The notes under the pieces were generated by a model that was not told where the DNA came from, did no database searches, and saw nothing but the letters and a program-made list of their open reading frames with translations. From Fimbriiglobus sp. (lineage in GTDB: Bacteria > Planctomycetota > Planctomycetia > Gemmatales > Gemmataceae), in NCBI GenBank assembly GCA_025352235.1, contig JANXTU010000241.1:1-38215 (forward strand): a stretch of DNA of 38,215 bases, in the 5' to 3' direction. Positions within the stretch are counted from its first letter, which is position 1, and each line of letters opens with the position of its first letter. Shown piece after piece: positions 1-9,635 of this stretch. The position numbers and the translations under genes are program-made.

Positions 1-503
1 CGGATTTTGTCGCTGCTGCGCAAGAAGACTTTGCTCCGCCGTTTGGCGAGTTTGGCGAAGTGGTGCGACTTGTCGAGCCGCTGCAACCAGCGGTAGGCGG
101 TGTCGGCCAGCCACGTGGTGATCGGATAACGCTCGATGAATTGATCGAATTGATGACCGTGCAGAAAGAGCACTTTCTGACCGTCCGATTCGACGACAAT
201 TTCATCGACGACCGTCACGCCGACGAGGTGCGAAACGATCTCGGCCGAGCCGTCGTGGTTGCCGCAGACCCAAATGACTTCGATGTCGTCCGACAATTTG
301 CGGATCGTCGAGAGGACCTTCCAATGCGATTTCTTCAGGCGGCGGAAGTCGATGGAATCGAAAACGTCGCCGTTCAAAATGAGCCGCTTCGTCCGGAGGC
401 GTTTGTCGTCGATCGATTCGAGGAAATCGACAAGGGCTTTCGCTTGGCAATTGTCGCTGCCGAGGTGAATGTCGGAAAGGATCACCGCATCCGGGATGGT
501 CAT
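1..503 (-). CDS. LpxH-like metallophosphoesterase, 3' end outside window
   Basis: This partial calcineurin-like metallophosphoesterase runs off the left edge, so 167 residues are visible. The metal-binding blocks are in order: SDIHLG (residues 10-15), LNGDVFD (43-49), CGNHDG (80-85) and FLHGHQFD (113-120). This set, followed by a helical stretch rich in Trp and Arg, matches the UDP-2,3-diacylglucosamine diphosphatase (LpxH) type. That enzyme hydrolyses a lipid A precursor at the membrane surface. Related planctomycete proteins are often annotated only as metallophosphoesterases, so the substrate is inferred. The ATG at 503 is the first start in frame and the motifs follow at the usual distance. 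It is divergent from the glycosyltransferase at 668, with 164 bases between them in which I see no clear promoter. A role in envelope glycolipid metabolism would fit that neighbour. Confidence 0.8.
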   Translation of the reverse strand, partial: MTIPDAVILSDIHLGSDNCQAKALVDFLESIDDKRLRTKRLILNGDVFDSIDFRRLKKSHWKVLSTIRKLSDDIEVIWVCGNHDGSAEIVSHLVGVTVVDEIVVESDGQKVLFLHGHQFDQFIERYPITTWLADTAYRWLQRLDKSHHFAKLAKRRSKVFLRSSDKI

Positions 504-667
504 CGATTCGGCTCCTCGTTCGCCCGATCCGTTCCCCGGTCATCGTAGAGAATCGGCGAGCCCCCATCGTGTGGACTCCATGAAGATCGCATTCTCGCTC
601 GGCATTGGAAGAACTCGGTCCGCACCCGGTATCTTAGCGGGGTCATACCACCGGAGTCGCCGCGGCC

Positions 668-1990
668 ATGCGCATCGTGAGTATCACCGCCGGGGCGGCC
701 GGGATGTTCTGCGGCAGTTGCATGCGCGATAACACCCTCGCCACGGCCCTAATCGATATGGGGCACGACGCACTACTCGTGCCGACCTATACCCCGATCA
801 CGACCGACGAACCCGATGCCAGCGCGGGCGGGCGGGTCTTCTTCGGCGGGGTGAACGTCTTCTTGGAGCAATGGAAGGTCACCTCGTGGGCCTTCCGCCG
901 AACACCGCGATTCGTCGATGCGCTCTTCAACAACCGCCGCCTTTTGAAATGGGTCGGTCGCTTCGCCGGGAGCGCTGACTATTCGAAACTCGGTGGGATT
1001 ACGGCGTCGATGCTGCGCGGGCTGAATGGCAACCAACGCAAAGAAGTCGGCAAACTCACCGATTGGCTCAACGGGGAAATCCGCCCGGACATCGTGCTGA
1101 TGTCGAATGCGCTCCTCAGCGGGATCGTGCCGGAATTGCACTGGCGGTTGAAGGTGCCGATCCTGACGACTTTGCAAGGGGACGATATTTTCTTGGACGA
1201 ACTCCCCGAGGCGGATCGTCGATGCTGCATCGACTTGATCCGGGCCAACGACCGATTCATTGCCGGCTACATCTGCACGAGCGCGGCATTCGCCGACCAC
1301 ATGGCTGGGTATTTGGGACTGGACCGAGCCAAGATGCACGTCGTTTATCCGGGCATCCAGACAAAGCCATACAGTGGATCAGCGGCGCGGCCCTCGGAGC
1401 GCCCGCCGACCATCGGGTACTTCGCGCGACTGGCGCCGGAGAAAGGCTTCCACAACTTGATCGACGCATTCATCGAATTGCGAAAACATCCGACTCCTAA
1501 AGGAGTTCGGCACGCCAAGCTCAAGTTCGCCGGTTGGCTCGGGGTGAAGAATCAACCGTACGTCCACGCGCAACTCGCCAAGATCTCAGCGGCGGGATTG
1601 AGTGACGATGTCGAATGGGTGCAATGTCCCGACCTCGTCACCAAGGCCGAGTTTTTCCGGGGGATCGACGTGCTGTGCGTGCCGACGGTTTACCGAGAAT
1701 CGAAGGGGCTGTATGTGCTCGAAGCCTGGGCTAACGGCGTGCCGGTGGTGCAACCGGCGCACGGTTCATTCCCAGAACTGATTGCGCGCACCGGCGGCGG
1801 TATCCTCGTGCCGCCCAACGATACGCCCGCCTTGGCCACGGCACTCGCGGACTTACTCGCCGACCCCGTCCGGCGGGACGCTTTGGGCCGGGCCGGGTAC
1901 GATGGAATCAAAGCCGCGCACCAAGCGCACCACATGGCGGAGGCGACCCTCGCCGTGTTGAACCGATACGTTGCGGGGCCGCGACCATGA
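668..1990 (+). CDS. Family 4 (GT4) glycosyltransferase
   Basis: The 440-aa protein has the two-domain GT-B layout. The N-terminal domain opens with MRIVSITAGAAGMFCGSCM, the glycine-rich acceptor loop. The C-terminal domain carries IGYFARLAPEKG, and an EX7E element (E344 and E352) precedes the nucleotide-sugar contact GVPVVQPAHGSFPEL. These are hallmarks of GT4 enzymes that move a sugar from a nucleotide donor to a lipid or polysaccharide acceptor in the cytoplasm. Donor and acceptor cannot be read from the sequence. The ATG at 668 is preceded by a GGAG about ten bases upstream. The last codons overlap the next gene by four bases (ATGA), so it heads a translationally coupled run with the thioesterase and ABC genes. 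This suggests a cell-envelope role. Confidence 0.85.
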   Translation: MRIVSITAGAAGMFCGSCMRDNTLATALIDMGHDALLVPTYTPITTDEPDASAGGRVFFGGVNVFLEQWKVTSWAFRRTPRFVDALFNNRRLLKWVGRFAGSADYSKLGGITASMLRGLNGNQRKEVGKLTDWLNGEIRPDIVLMSNALLSGIVPELHWRLKVPILTTLQGDDIFLDELPEADRRCCIDLIRANDRFIAGYICTSAAFADHMAGYLGLDRAKMHVVYPGIQTKPYSGSAARPSERPPTIGYFARLAPEKGFHNLIDAFIELRKHPTPKGVRHAKLKFAGWLGVKNQPYVHAQLAKISAAGLSDDVEWVQCPDLVTKAEFFRGIDVLCVPTVYRESKGLYVLEAWANGVPVVQPAHGSFPELIARTGGGILVPPNDTPALATALADLLADPVRRDALGRAGYDGIKAAHQAHHMAEATLAVLNRYVAGPRP

Positions 1991-2397
1991 CACCATTCGT
2001 CCACTCGCGCCGGGTCGAGTTCGGTGAGACCGACATGGCCGGGATCGTCCACTTCTCAAACTACTTCCGCTACATGGAAGCGGCTGAGAGCGCATTCCTT
2101 CGGGCGCGGGGATTGACCGTGAGTTGGGATGTCGCCGGTGTGCATTACGGCTTTCCGCGCGTCTCCGCGGCCTGCGATTTCACCCGGCCGTTGAGATTCG
2201 AAGATTCGGTCGACATCACCGTGATCCTCGAAAAACTCGGGACGAAATCGGTGCAGTACCGCTACGAGTTTCGTCGCGACGGCGCCGACATCGCCATCGG
2301 CCGCACCGCCGCCGTGCTCTGCCGGTCGATCCGCGGCGGCCCGTTCGAATCGATCCCGATCCCCGACGACATCCGCGCGAAATTGGAATCCCCATGA
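1987..2397 (+). CDS. Acyl-CoA thioesterase of the 4HBT/YbgC hotdog family
   Basis: The 136-aa product has the size and opening of single-domain hotdog thioesterases. VEFGETDMAGIVHFSNYFRY (residues 9-28) matches the YbgC/4-hydroxybenzoyl-CoA thioesterase block, in which the Asp of the TDMAG turn is catalytic and the following His-x-x-Asn-Tyr lies on the hotdog helix. The family hydrolyses acyl-CoA or acyl-ACP thioesters. The substrate here is unknown. It overlaps the glycosyltransferase stop by four bases and its own stop overlaps the ABC ATPase start by four bases. All three are therefore probably translated from one message, consistent with lipid or envelope metabolism. Confidence 0.85.
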   Translation: MTPFVHSRRVEFGETDMAGIVHFSNYFRYMEAAESAFLRARGLTVSWDVAGVHYGFPRVSAACDFTRPLRFEDSVDITVILEKLGTKSVQYRYEFRRDGADIAIGRTAAVLCRSIRGGPFESIPIPDDIRAKLESP

Positions 2398-3062
2398 GCC
2401 TGCAAATCCGCGATGTCCGCAAAGAGTACCCGACCCGATCCGGGTCGTTGAAAGTGCTCGACGGCGTTAGCCTCTCGCTGGAACGCGGCGACGCCGTGGC
2501 CATCATGGGGCCGTCGGGATCCGGCAAGAGCACGCTGCTGCACATTTTGGGCACGCTCGATTTCCCGACTGCCGGCAGCGTGCAGCTCGACGGCGTGGCC
2601 CCGTTCGAATTGAACGAGCGCGACCTCGCGGCGTTTCGCAACCGGCGCATCGGTTTCGTCTTCCAAGATCACCATTTGCTACCGCAATGCAGCGTGCTCG
2701 AAAACGTACTGATTCCGACGCTCGTCAATCCAGAAGCGAACAAACCCGAGTTGTTGAAGACGGCCAAGGAACTCCTCGACCGCGTCGGGCTGTCGGGCCG
2801 TATCGAGCACCGACCGGCCGAATTGTCCGGCGGCGAACGGCAGCGCGTCGCCGTGGCCCGGGCTTTGATTCAAAAACCGGCGTTGATTCTCGCCGACGAA
2901 CCGACGGGCAACCTCGACCGCGCGAGCGCCGCCGTCGTCGGGAAGTTGCTGGTCGAATTGAACAGTCGCGAGAATTCGATTCTGGTGGTGGTCACACACA
3001 GCCAAGATCTGGCGGGGCTGTTCCCGAAGCGACTCGAAATGGGCGACGGACGACTTCTGTAA
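2394..3062 (+). CDS. ABC transporter ATP-binding protein, LolD/MacB type
   Basis: The 222-aa ATPase has Walker A GPSGSGKST (residues 39-47), a Q-loop at VFQDHH (89-94), signature LSGGERQRVAVARAL (144-158), Walker B ILADEPTGNLD (165-175) and the H-loop THSQD (201-205). The LADEPTGNLD wording is typical of the LolD/MacB/FtsE group, which works with FtsX-type permeases rather than classical importers. The ATG at 2394 is chosen because it overlaps the preceding stop and gives the usual N-terminus. A longer reading from 2124 would run through the thioesterase gene in another frame. The permease starts 59 bases downstream, so the two genes probably form one transporter. Confidence 0.92.
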   Translation: MSLQIRDVRKEYPTRSGSLKVLDGVSLSLERGDAVAIMGPSGSGKSTLLHILGTLDFPTAGSVQLDGVAPFELNERDLAAFRNRRIGFVFQDHHLLPQCSVLENVLIPTLVNPEANKPELLKTAKELLDRVGLSGRIEHRPAELSGGERQRVAVARALIQKPALILADEPTGNLDRASAAVVGKLLVELNSRENSILVVVTHSQDLAGLFPKRLEMGDGRLL

Positions 3063-3121
3063 GCACTGAGATTCAGGACCCGGATCCGCAAACGCTCTCG
3101 TGTATTCAACCTGGAACTCCG

Positions 3122-6100
3122 ATGGTCCTCCGCAATCTCCGTTACTACTGGGCTTCGAACATCCCGGTTCTATTGGGCGTGATGCTCGGCGCGACCGTCC
3201 TCACGGGGGCGCTGTTCGTCGGCGACTCTTTGCGTGGCAGTCTGCGCGCCCGTTCCGACCGGCAGTTGAACGGCGTCGGCTCGGCCTTCCTCGGCTCGCG
3301 GATGATCCGGCAGCAAACCGCGGAGCGAATCCCGGATTCGACACCGGCGTTGCTGCTCACGGGCTCTGCCGCGGCCGGCAACGACAAACGCTTGGGCCGC
3401 GTGACGATCCTCGGAATGCGAGAGGACGACCGGGCGAAGTTCGACCTGCCGGGCGGAGTCGCGGTTTCGGTGACTGTCGCCGAGCGACTCGGCGTCAAGC
3501 CGGGCGATACGATCGAACTCGGTTTGCAGAGGATGTCGAAAGTCCCGCGTTCCTCGCTGCTCGGTCAGCGCGATGTCGCGAGTTTGACGCGGGCCACGAA
3601 GTTCAAGATCGACGCGGTGCTGCCCGCGGATCACCCGATGAACGACTTCAACCTGACGCCCAATCCACTGCCGCCGCTCAACGTATACATCCCGCTGAAG
3701 GACCTGCAGAAGCCGTTGGAACTGCCCGAAAGAATCAACGCGATGCTGACGCCGCGCGGCGATACCGCCGCGCTCGATGCGGAATTCCGCGCCGCGCTCG
3801 ACATCGCAGACTGGGGGCTGCGGGTTGAAGTCGCCCCGCATCGCAACGCTTACGTCGTCGTCGAGTCGGAGCAGTTGATCCTCGATGAACCCACCGCGCT
3901 CGCGATCGAAAAAGCGGCAACCGCCATCGGCGCCCGCTCGGAGCGGACGTTGACCTACATGGCCAACGGCATTTACCCCGGCGACAAACGGATCCCCAAC
4001 AAAGACGTGGGCGACCCGAAAAACATGATGGCCTACTCGGTCGTCGCCGCGCTCGACACGAGTGCACCCACACCATTCGGCCCCTTCCCCGGCGGCATCG
4101 AGAACCTCGGCGATGGAATCCTCCTCGTCGACTGGCCCGATGCCCCGATGAAGAATTTGAAGCTCGGCGAGACGATTTCGGTCGCCTACTTTCAGCCCGA
4201 GATGGAAGCCGAGGCGGTGGAGACTTGGCATACCTTTCCTTTCAAAGGCTACGTTCGCCTGGCCGGGGCCGCGGACGATCCGAACCTCACGCCCCCCTTC
4301 CCCGGCATCACGGACAAACCCAAAATCCGCGGCAAAAAAGGGGAGCAGTGGGAAGCCCCGTTCGAGATCAATTACCAACGCATCGGCGCCCGCGACGACG
4401 ACTACTGGGAGCGCCACCGCGCCACCCCGAAGGCGTACATTTCCCCGGAGATGGGCCGCAAACTGTTCGGCAGCCGCTTCGGTACGACGACCTCGATCCG
4501 CGTCGCCTCGGCGCCGGGCCAGACGCCGCAAGAAACCGCGGCGCTCTTGCGTGTCGAACTCGTGAAGCAGCTCGATCCGGTGACGGCCGGGTTCCACTTC
4601 GAACCGACGCGCAAGCGCATGCTGCAAGCGAGCCGGGGCGGCACCGACTTCGACGCGATGCTGCTCGCCTTCAGCGGCTTGTTGATCTTGGCCGCCCTGT
4701 TACTCGTCGGCTTGCTCGCGCGGTTGGCCGTCGGCGGGCGGGCGAAAGAAATCGGCTTGCTCCTCGCCACCGGTTACACCCCGCGGAATGTGTTACGCCT
4801 CTTGCTGTGGGAAGGCATGGCCGTGGCGCTCGTCGGCACGCTTTTCGGAACGGCGCTCGCTTGGGCCTACGCGCGCGGGATGCTGGCGGTGCTCGCGGGG
4901 CTTTGGCCCGACGCCGGAGTGGGTTCGTATTTGAAAGTCCACGCCGATCCGCTGAGTGCGGTCATCGGATTTGTCGCGACGATGCTCATCACCGGGATCA
5001 CCATCCGGTTCAGCCTGCGTGGGCTCATCCGGCAACCGGTCACGGCGCTCTTGCGCGGGGAATCCAACCCGCCCAATGTCGGGCTCACCGCGATCCACAT
5101 GCGGCGGTCGAGCCTGATCTTCGGGTTGACCATCTTCGCCGGCGTCGGGCTTGTCTTCGGCGGGGCCGGGGCGGCGAACGCCGACGAGCGCGCCGGCTCG
5201 TTCTTCGGCGGCGGGCTTTTTCTAATGATCGCCGGGCTGCTCGGCTTCCGCTTCTGGTTGCACCGGACGCCCGCGCCGCACGGTGCGCTCACGCTGTTCG
5301 GTTTCGGTTTGCGGAATGCCACCTGCGCGGCCGGGCGGAGCTTGCTGACGGCGGCGTTGCTCGCGCTCGCGACCTTCTTGCTCGTGGCCGTCGAGAGCTT
5401 CCGCAAAAAGCCGGATGCCGAGTTCCAACTGCCGAAGGGCGGCAGCGGCGGCTACCGATTGATCGCGGAAACGGACGTGCCGATTTTCCAGCGCTTCGAC
5501 CGCGAACCGGGCCGGGGCGATCTGCTCGATCAGTTGCAAAAAAGCTACGGTGGCAGCTCCAATGACCCGAGGTTGGCCGCCGCGAAATCCGAACTCGAGT
5601 CGCTCGGGGTCCAGCCCGTCCGCCTCCGCGGCGGCGACGACGCGAGCTGCCTCAACCTTTACCAAGCCGGCAAGCCGCGCATCCTCGGGGTCTCCGGGGA
5701 ATTCGTGGCGCAGGGGCGGTTCGCCTTCGCCATGACCACGGCGAAGAGCGACGCTGCGAAAGCAAACCCGTGGCTATTGTTGAACGAAGAACAAGCCGAC
5801 GGTGCCATCCCGGTGATCGCGGAGCAAAACACCGTTCTTTGGCAGCTGAAGACTTTCATCGGCGGTACGACGACGATCCCCGATGAAAACGGGAACGAGG
5901 TCAAGCTCCGCATCGTCGGCACGCTGCAAGACAGCCTTTTCCCGCGCGAACTTTTGATGAGCGATGCGAACTTCCGCAAGCTCTACCCGCGTGAGGAAGG
6001 CTACCGCTACTTCCTCGTCGAAGCGTCTCCCGAGGGGGCCGACAAGGTCGCGGCACTACTCGAAACGGGTCTGCAATCGAACGGGATGCAAACGATGCGC

Positions 6101-6517
6101 AGCGAAGATCTGGTCGCCGCGCAACAGGCGGTCATCGGGGCCTACCTCAGCACGTTCCAACTCCTCGGCGGGCTGGCGCTGCTGCTGGGAATGTTCGGGT
6201 TCGGCATCGTGATTCTGCGGAATGCGAGCGAACGCACCGGCGAATACGCCATCCTGCGCGCCGCAGGTTACCGCACGGCCACTTTGCAGAAACTGGTGTT
6301 GATCGAGAGCGGGCTCGTCTTGTCCGTCGGTGTCGGCGTCGGGTTGCTGGCCGCGGTGATCGCGGTGATCCCGAATGCCGCGCTCGGTGGCCAAGTGGCG
6401 ACCGGGCGGCTGGGGATCATGCTCGGCGGGATCGTTTTGGTCGGTGTCGCCGTAGCCTACCGGGCGACCGCTCGGATCGCCCGGTTGCCAGTCATCGCTT
6501 CGCTGCGTCGGGAATGA
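3122..6517 (+). CDS. Large FtsX-domain ABC transporter permease
   Basis: The 1131-aa membrane protein pairs with the ATPase just upstream. One transmembrane segment lies at about residues 13-36, followed by a periplasmic domain of roughly 470 residues. A first FtsX-like bundle begins near residue 509, around FDAMLLAFSGLLIL, and continues through several hydrophobic segments. A second extracytoplasmic domain follows, and a final three-helix FtsX bundle starts near residue 1008. About ten membrane segments in all and two FtsX modules in one chain resemble LolC/LolE or YbbP-type permeases fused into a single polypeptide. The family extracts or exports lipids and lipoproteins, or transmits force to envelope enzymes. 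The cargo is unknown. The ATG at 3122 begins the MVLRNLRYYW segment. Earlier in-frame codons lie inside the ATPase gene. Confidence 0.88.
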   Translation: MVLRNLRYYWASNIPVLLGVMLGATVLTGALFVGDSLRGSLRARSDRQLNGVGSAFLGSRMIRQQTAERIPDSTPALLLTGSAAAGNDKRLGRVTILGMREDDRAKFDLPGGVAVSVTVAERLGVKPGDTIELGLQRMSKVPRSSLLGQRDVASLTRATKFKIDAVLPADHPMNDFNLTPNPLPPLNVYIPLKDLQKPLELPERINAMLTPRGDTAALDAEFRAALDIADWGLRVEVAPHRNAYVVVESEQLILDEPTALAIEKAATAIGARSERTLTYMANGIYPGDKRIPNKDVGDPKNMMAYSVVAALDTSAPTPFGPFPGGIENLGDGILLVDWPDAPMKNLKLGETISVAYFQPEMEAEAVETWHTFPFKGYVRLAGAADDPNLTPPFPGITDKPKIRGKKGEQWEAPFEINYQRIGARDDDYWERHRATPKAYISPEMGRKLFGSRFGTTTSIRVASAPGQTPQETAALLRVELVKQLDPVTAGFHFEPTRKRMLQASRGGTDFDAMLLAFSGLLILAALLLVGLLARLAVGGRAKEIGLLLATGYTPRNVLRLLLWEGMAVALVGTLFGTALAWAYARGMLAVLAGLWPDAGVGSYLKVHADPLSAVIGFVATMLITGITIRFSLRGLIRQPVTALLRGESNPPNVGLTAIHMRRSSLIFGLTIFAGVGLVFGGAGAANADERAGSFFGGGLFLMIAGLLGFRFWLHRTPAPHGALTLFGFGLRNATCAAGRSLLTAALLALATFLLVAVESFRKKPDAEFQLPKGGSGGYRLIAETDVPIFQRFDREPGRGDLLDQLQKSYGGSSNDPRLAAAKSELESLGVQPVRLRGGDDASCLNLYQAGKPRILGVSGEFVAQGRFAFAMTTAKSDAAKANPWLLLNEEQADGAIPVIAEQNTVLWQLKTFIGGTTTIPDENGNEVKLRIVGTLQDSLFPRELLMSDANFRKLYPREEGYRYFLVEASPEGADKVAALLETGLQSNGMQTMRSEDLVAAQQAVIGAYLSTFQLLGGLALLLGMFGFGIVILRNASERTGEYAILRAAGYRTATLQKLVLIESGLVLSVGVGVGLLAAVIAVIPNAALGGQVATGRLGIMLGGIVLVGVAVAYRATARIARLPVIASLRRE

Positions 6518-6532
6518 CGCCTGTTCGGCGAA

Positions 6533-8137
6533 TTACTTCTTTTTCAACTGATCGAAAGTCGCAAAGAACTTCACGGCCGAGCCTTTGAGGACGATCTTCA
6601 CGTTCAATTCATCACCGCCGGTGACGGTGAGTTTGAGCGTGTCGCGCCCGGCCGGGCCGGTTTTGCCGAAGACGCTTTCGACGGCGGCCGCGTACTTGTC
6701 CGGTGCCAGTTCTGTTTGCGTCGCGTGGCCGAATTGCGTCGCCGAGATTTCCAGCGCCAGCATGGGCAACTTCTTCGGCTTCGCTTCGAGATAGGCCTTC
6801 ATCAGCTTCGGTTCGTCTTCGATCCCGATCGCGACGAGGTCGTCCGAGGTTGCGATCCAAATCGTTTCGGTGCCGAAAGGGTCTTTCAACTTCAGGTTCG
6901 TGAATTCCCCTTTGTGCAAATTGCGACCGGCGGCTTTATCCTCGTCGAACTTCACGCTGGCTTCGCCGCCCATCAAGAAGGGAGCGAACTCCTTGATGGT
7001 CTTCTCGAAAGCGTCGCCTTTGTCCGCTTTCACCGCCGCATGGAGGCGGAGTCCGTCCCCCTTTGCATTCTTGGCGACGAACAGGCCGAGTTGCAGATCG
7101 TCGCTTTTGACGGTCGGCGACACGGCATCGACCATCTTCGTGGCGAAGGGCTTCGCGTCGTCGTTGGCTCCGGCGAGGGCGTCGTCGAACAGGACGTCGA
7201 TGAGTTTGCCGAGTTTCTCGTGCGTACCGCTCGGGAGTTTGGCGATGAGGGACAGTGAGGCCAAAGGATTCTTTCCGACCGAGAACCCCGCGGCCAGACT
7301 CTCGCGATCGGCCCACGATTTCAGGTTCGCCGCGAATGTCGACTTCGCCTTGGCGGTCATCCGGATGTTGGCCGAGATCGCGTCGGTTTTCGGATCGGCG
7401 TCGAGGGTGATTCCGAATTTCTCGCCGTCGTTCAAAATCGTTTGGACCATCCCGACGCCGACGTCGATGAGGCCGCGGCGGGCTTGCTTCTGCAATTCGC
7501 TGCCGCCGAAGTCTTTGGTCCTCTCCGCGAGTTGCAGTTCGATTTGCCCGAGCATCACTTTCTTTACGTCGGCCGGGAAGCGATCCCAATAGATGTCGGC
7601 CGCGAGCACCTGTTTCAGTGGGGCTTTGAAGAAGTCCTTGGGCGGGATGATCGAATCCGGGTCGATGCTTTTGACGTTGCGGATCGTGGCGTAGGCGTAG
7701 CCGTGGAGGAACCGGAAATAGACCGCGCCGAGGGGCAGTTGCGGAATCTCGATGCTGTAGATGTCGCCTCGACCCTTCTTCGCGTCGACGTTCAATGTAT
7801 TTTTGAGCAACGCGACGAACGCGACTTCGTCCTTGACGGGCACCATGACGACGACGGCGCTGTCGGCGATGTTCTCCGAAATGCGGACGTACCCACCGAT
7901 GAGCTTGCCGGTGTCGATTCCTTCGAGTCCCGTGTCGCCGGCGCCGAGCTTTGTGATCATTGCCGCGAATTGCTGGCCCGCTTCGGGTTGAAGTAAAGTC
8001 GCCCCGGCGTACTCGACGATGCCGGCGAGGTCGCCGATGGCCTTCACACGGATTTCCACGGCGGGGGCCACCGGCTCGGCGGCGGGGGCGAACAGCGGGA
8101 ACCAAGCGAGAGCCAGCAAGGCGAACGGTCGTTTCAT
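6533..8137 (-). CDS. Secreted protein of unknown function with signal peptide
   Basis: I do not recognise a catalytic family in this 534-aa protein. It starts with a clear Sec signal peptide: MKR, then a hydrophobic run to about residue 17, then Ala-rich FAPAAEP where cleavage is expected near residue 20. The mature part is rich in Lys and Asp and alternates predicted strands and helices, without Cys clusters or membrane segments. Planctomycete genomes encode many such exported proteins. The ATG at 8137 is selected because GGAGG lies just upstream at good spacing and because it begins the signal peptide. An open frame continues upstream to 8596 but runs antisense through argH. The gene converges on the permease gene with a 15-base gap. 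Confidence 0.8.
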   Translation of the reverse strand: MKRPFALLALAWFPLFAPAAEPVAPAVEIRVKAIGDLAGIVEYAGATLLQPEAGQQFAAMITKLGAGDTGLEGIDTGKLIGGYVRISENIADSAVVVMVPVKDEVAFVALLKNTLNVDAKKGRGDIYSIEIPQLPLGAVYFRFLHGYAYATIRNVKSIDPDSIIPPKDFFKAPLKQVLAADIYWDRFPADVKKVMLGQIELQLAERTKDFGGSELQKQARRGLIDVGVGMVQTILNDGEKFGITLDADPKTDAISANIRMTAKAKSTFAANLKSWADRESLAAGFSVGKNPLASLSLIAKLPSGTHEKLGKLIDVLFDDALAGANDDAKPFATKMVDAVSPTVKSDDLQLGLFVAKNAKGDGLRLHAAVKADKGDAFEKTIKEFAPFLMGGEASVKFDEDKAAGRNLHKGEFTNLKLKDPFGTETIWIATSDDLVAIGIEDEPKLMKAYLEAKPKKLPMLALEISATQFGHATQTELAPDKYAAAVESVFGKTGPAGRDTLKLTVTGGDELNVKIVLKGSAVKFFATFDQLKKK

Positions 8138-8257
8138 CGGGAACCTCCGGGGTGCGGGATCGATTCGGGAAACATACCCGCCGGGGGCCGCGCGGGTGTC
8201 ACGCTTTTGACGGTTCCGTAAAACACGCGTTCGATCAGGAAGCGGCGGGGCCGAACG

Positions 8258-9634
8258 ATGAGTCAGAAGACGTGGGGCGGGCGATTCACCGGCGGCACCG
8301 ATCGGCGCGTCGAGGAATTCACCGAGTCGATCGGCGTCGACCGCCGGCTCTACCGGCACGACATCGTCGCCAGCCAAGCGCACGCGGCCATGCTCGCCGA
8401 AGTCGGGTTGATCTCGGTCGCCGAAGCCGCGCAGATCGGCGAGGCGCTGGACGCCATCGGGACGGAGATCGAAGCCGGGACGATGCCCTACTCCATCGCG
8501 CTCGAAGACATCCACACCCACATCGAACAGGCGCTGATCGCCCGCCTCGGCGACATCGGGCGCAAATTGCACACGGGGCGCAGCCGCAACGACCAAGTCG
8601 TGACGGACGTGCGGCTTTGGGTCCGCGAAGCGATCGACCGCACCGACGAATTACTGGCCGACTTGCAACGGGCGTTCGTCGGCTCGGCCGGGCGCGACGA
8701 GGGGGTCATTCTGCCGGGTTACACCCATTTGCAGCGGGCGCAACCGGTACTCGCGGCCCACTATTACTTGGCCTACGTCGAGAAATTCCAGCGGGATCGC
8801 GAGCGCTTGACCGACTGCCGGAAGCGGGCGAATGTACTGTCCTTGGGGGCCGCGGCGCTCGCGGGGAGTTCGCTGCCCATCGACCGCGAGAGCGTCCGGG
8901 CGAAGCTCGGGTTCGATTCCGTCGCCCGCAACAGCCTGGATGTTTCGAGCGACCGCGACTTCCTCGTCGAGTTCGTGTTCGACCTGTCGATGATCGCGAT
9001 CCACCTCAGCGGTTGGGCCGAGGAGTGGGCCATTTGGTCGACGACGGAGTTCAACTTCCTCGAACTCCCCGATGCGTTCTGCACGGGCAGCAGCATCATG
9101 CCGCACAAGAAAAACCCGGACGTGCTCGAACTGACGCGCGGCAAAACCGGCCGCGTGATCGGGGCGTTGCAGCAGTTGCTCGTGCTCTTGAAGGGTCTGC
9201 CGCTGGCGTACAACCGCGACCTCCAAGAGGACAAGGCCGCGCTGTTCGACGCCTTCGACACTGTTGAGGGCTGCTTGCTCGTCGCAGCGCCCCTGGTGGC
9301 GCAAACGAAACTGCGCCGAGACGTCCTCGCCGCGCGGATCGAAGACGGCTTTTTAGATGCGACGACACTCATGGAATCGCTGATTTCTCGCGGGGTGCCG
9401 ATGCGCACGGCGCACGAGGCGGTGGGGGTGTTGGTGAAAAAAGCCGAAGGGGCCCGGGGGCGATTGGCCGATCTGCCGGTCGCCGATTTCGAGGCCGTGG
9501 CCCCCGGCGCTGGCGCGGCGGTGCGGGGATCGCTGGGCGTCGCCAATGCCATCGCCGCCTTCCGCAGCTATGGTTCTACGGCCCCAGTGGAAGTGGCCGC
9601 GCAGTTGGCCGCGTGGCGGGAGCGCTTGGCCTGA
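8258..9634 (+). CDS. argH: Argininosuccinate lyase
   Basis: This enzyme performs the last step of arginine synthesis, splitting argininosuccinate into arginine and fumarate in the cytoplasm. The 458-aa length is normal. Visible family marks are the opening [12 protein letters not shown], the substrate-binding [10 protein letters not shown], the catalytic-histidine region [10 protein letters not shown], and the fumarase/aspartase signature [12 protein letters not shown] around residues 277-288, which holds the active-site serine loop. The ATG at 8258 gives the standard N-terminus. No other arginine gene is nearby. The twin ABC ATPase begins one base after the stop and may be cotranscribed without a functional link. 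Confidence 0.97.
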   Translation: MSQKTWGGRFTGGTDRRVEEFTESIGVDRRLYRHDIVASQAHAAMLAEVGLISVAEAAQIGEALDAIGTEIEAGTMPYSIALEDIHTHIEQALIARLGDIGRKLHTGRSRNDQVVTDVRLWVREAIDRTDELLADLQRAFVGSAGRDEGVILPGYTHLQRAQPVLAAHYYLAYVEKFQRDRERLTDCRKRANVLSLGAAALAGSSLPIDRESVRAKLGFDSVARNSLDVSSDRDFLVEFVFDLSMIAIHLSGWAEEWAIWSTTEFNFLELPDAFCTGSSIMPHKKNPDVLELTRGKTGRVIGALQQLLVLLKGLPLAYNRDLQEDKAALFDAFDTVEGCLLVAAPLVAQTKLRRDVLAARIEDGFLDATTLMESLISRGVPMRTAHEAVGVLVKKAEGARGRLADLPVADFEAVAPGAGAAVRGSLGVANAIAAFRSYGSTAPVEVAAQLAAWRERLA

Positions 9635-9635
9635 C

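Noticed and set aside
3170-4627. 485-aa minus-strand open frame
   Set aside because: It is antisense to the FtsX permease, rich in Arg and Gly, without motifs. It is an artefact of high third-position GC.
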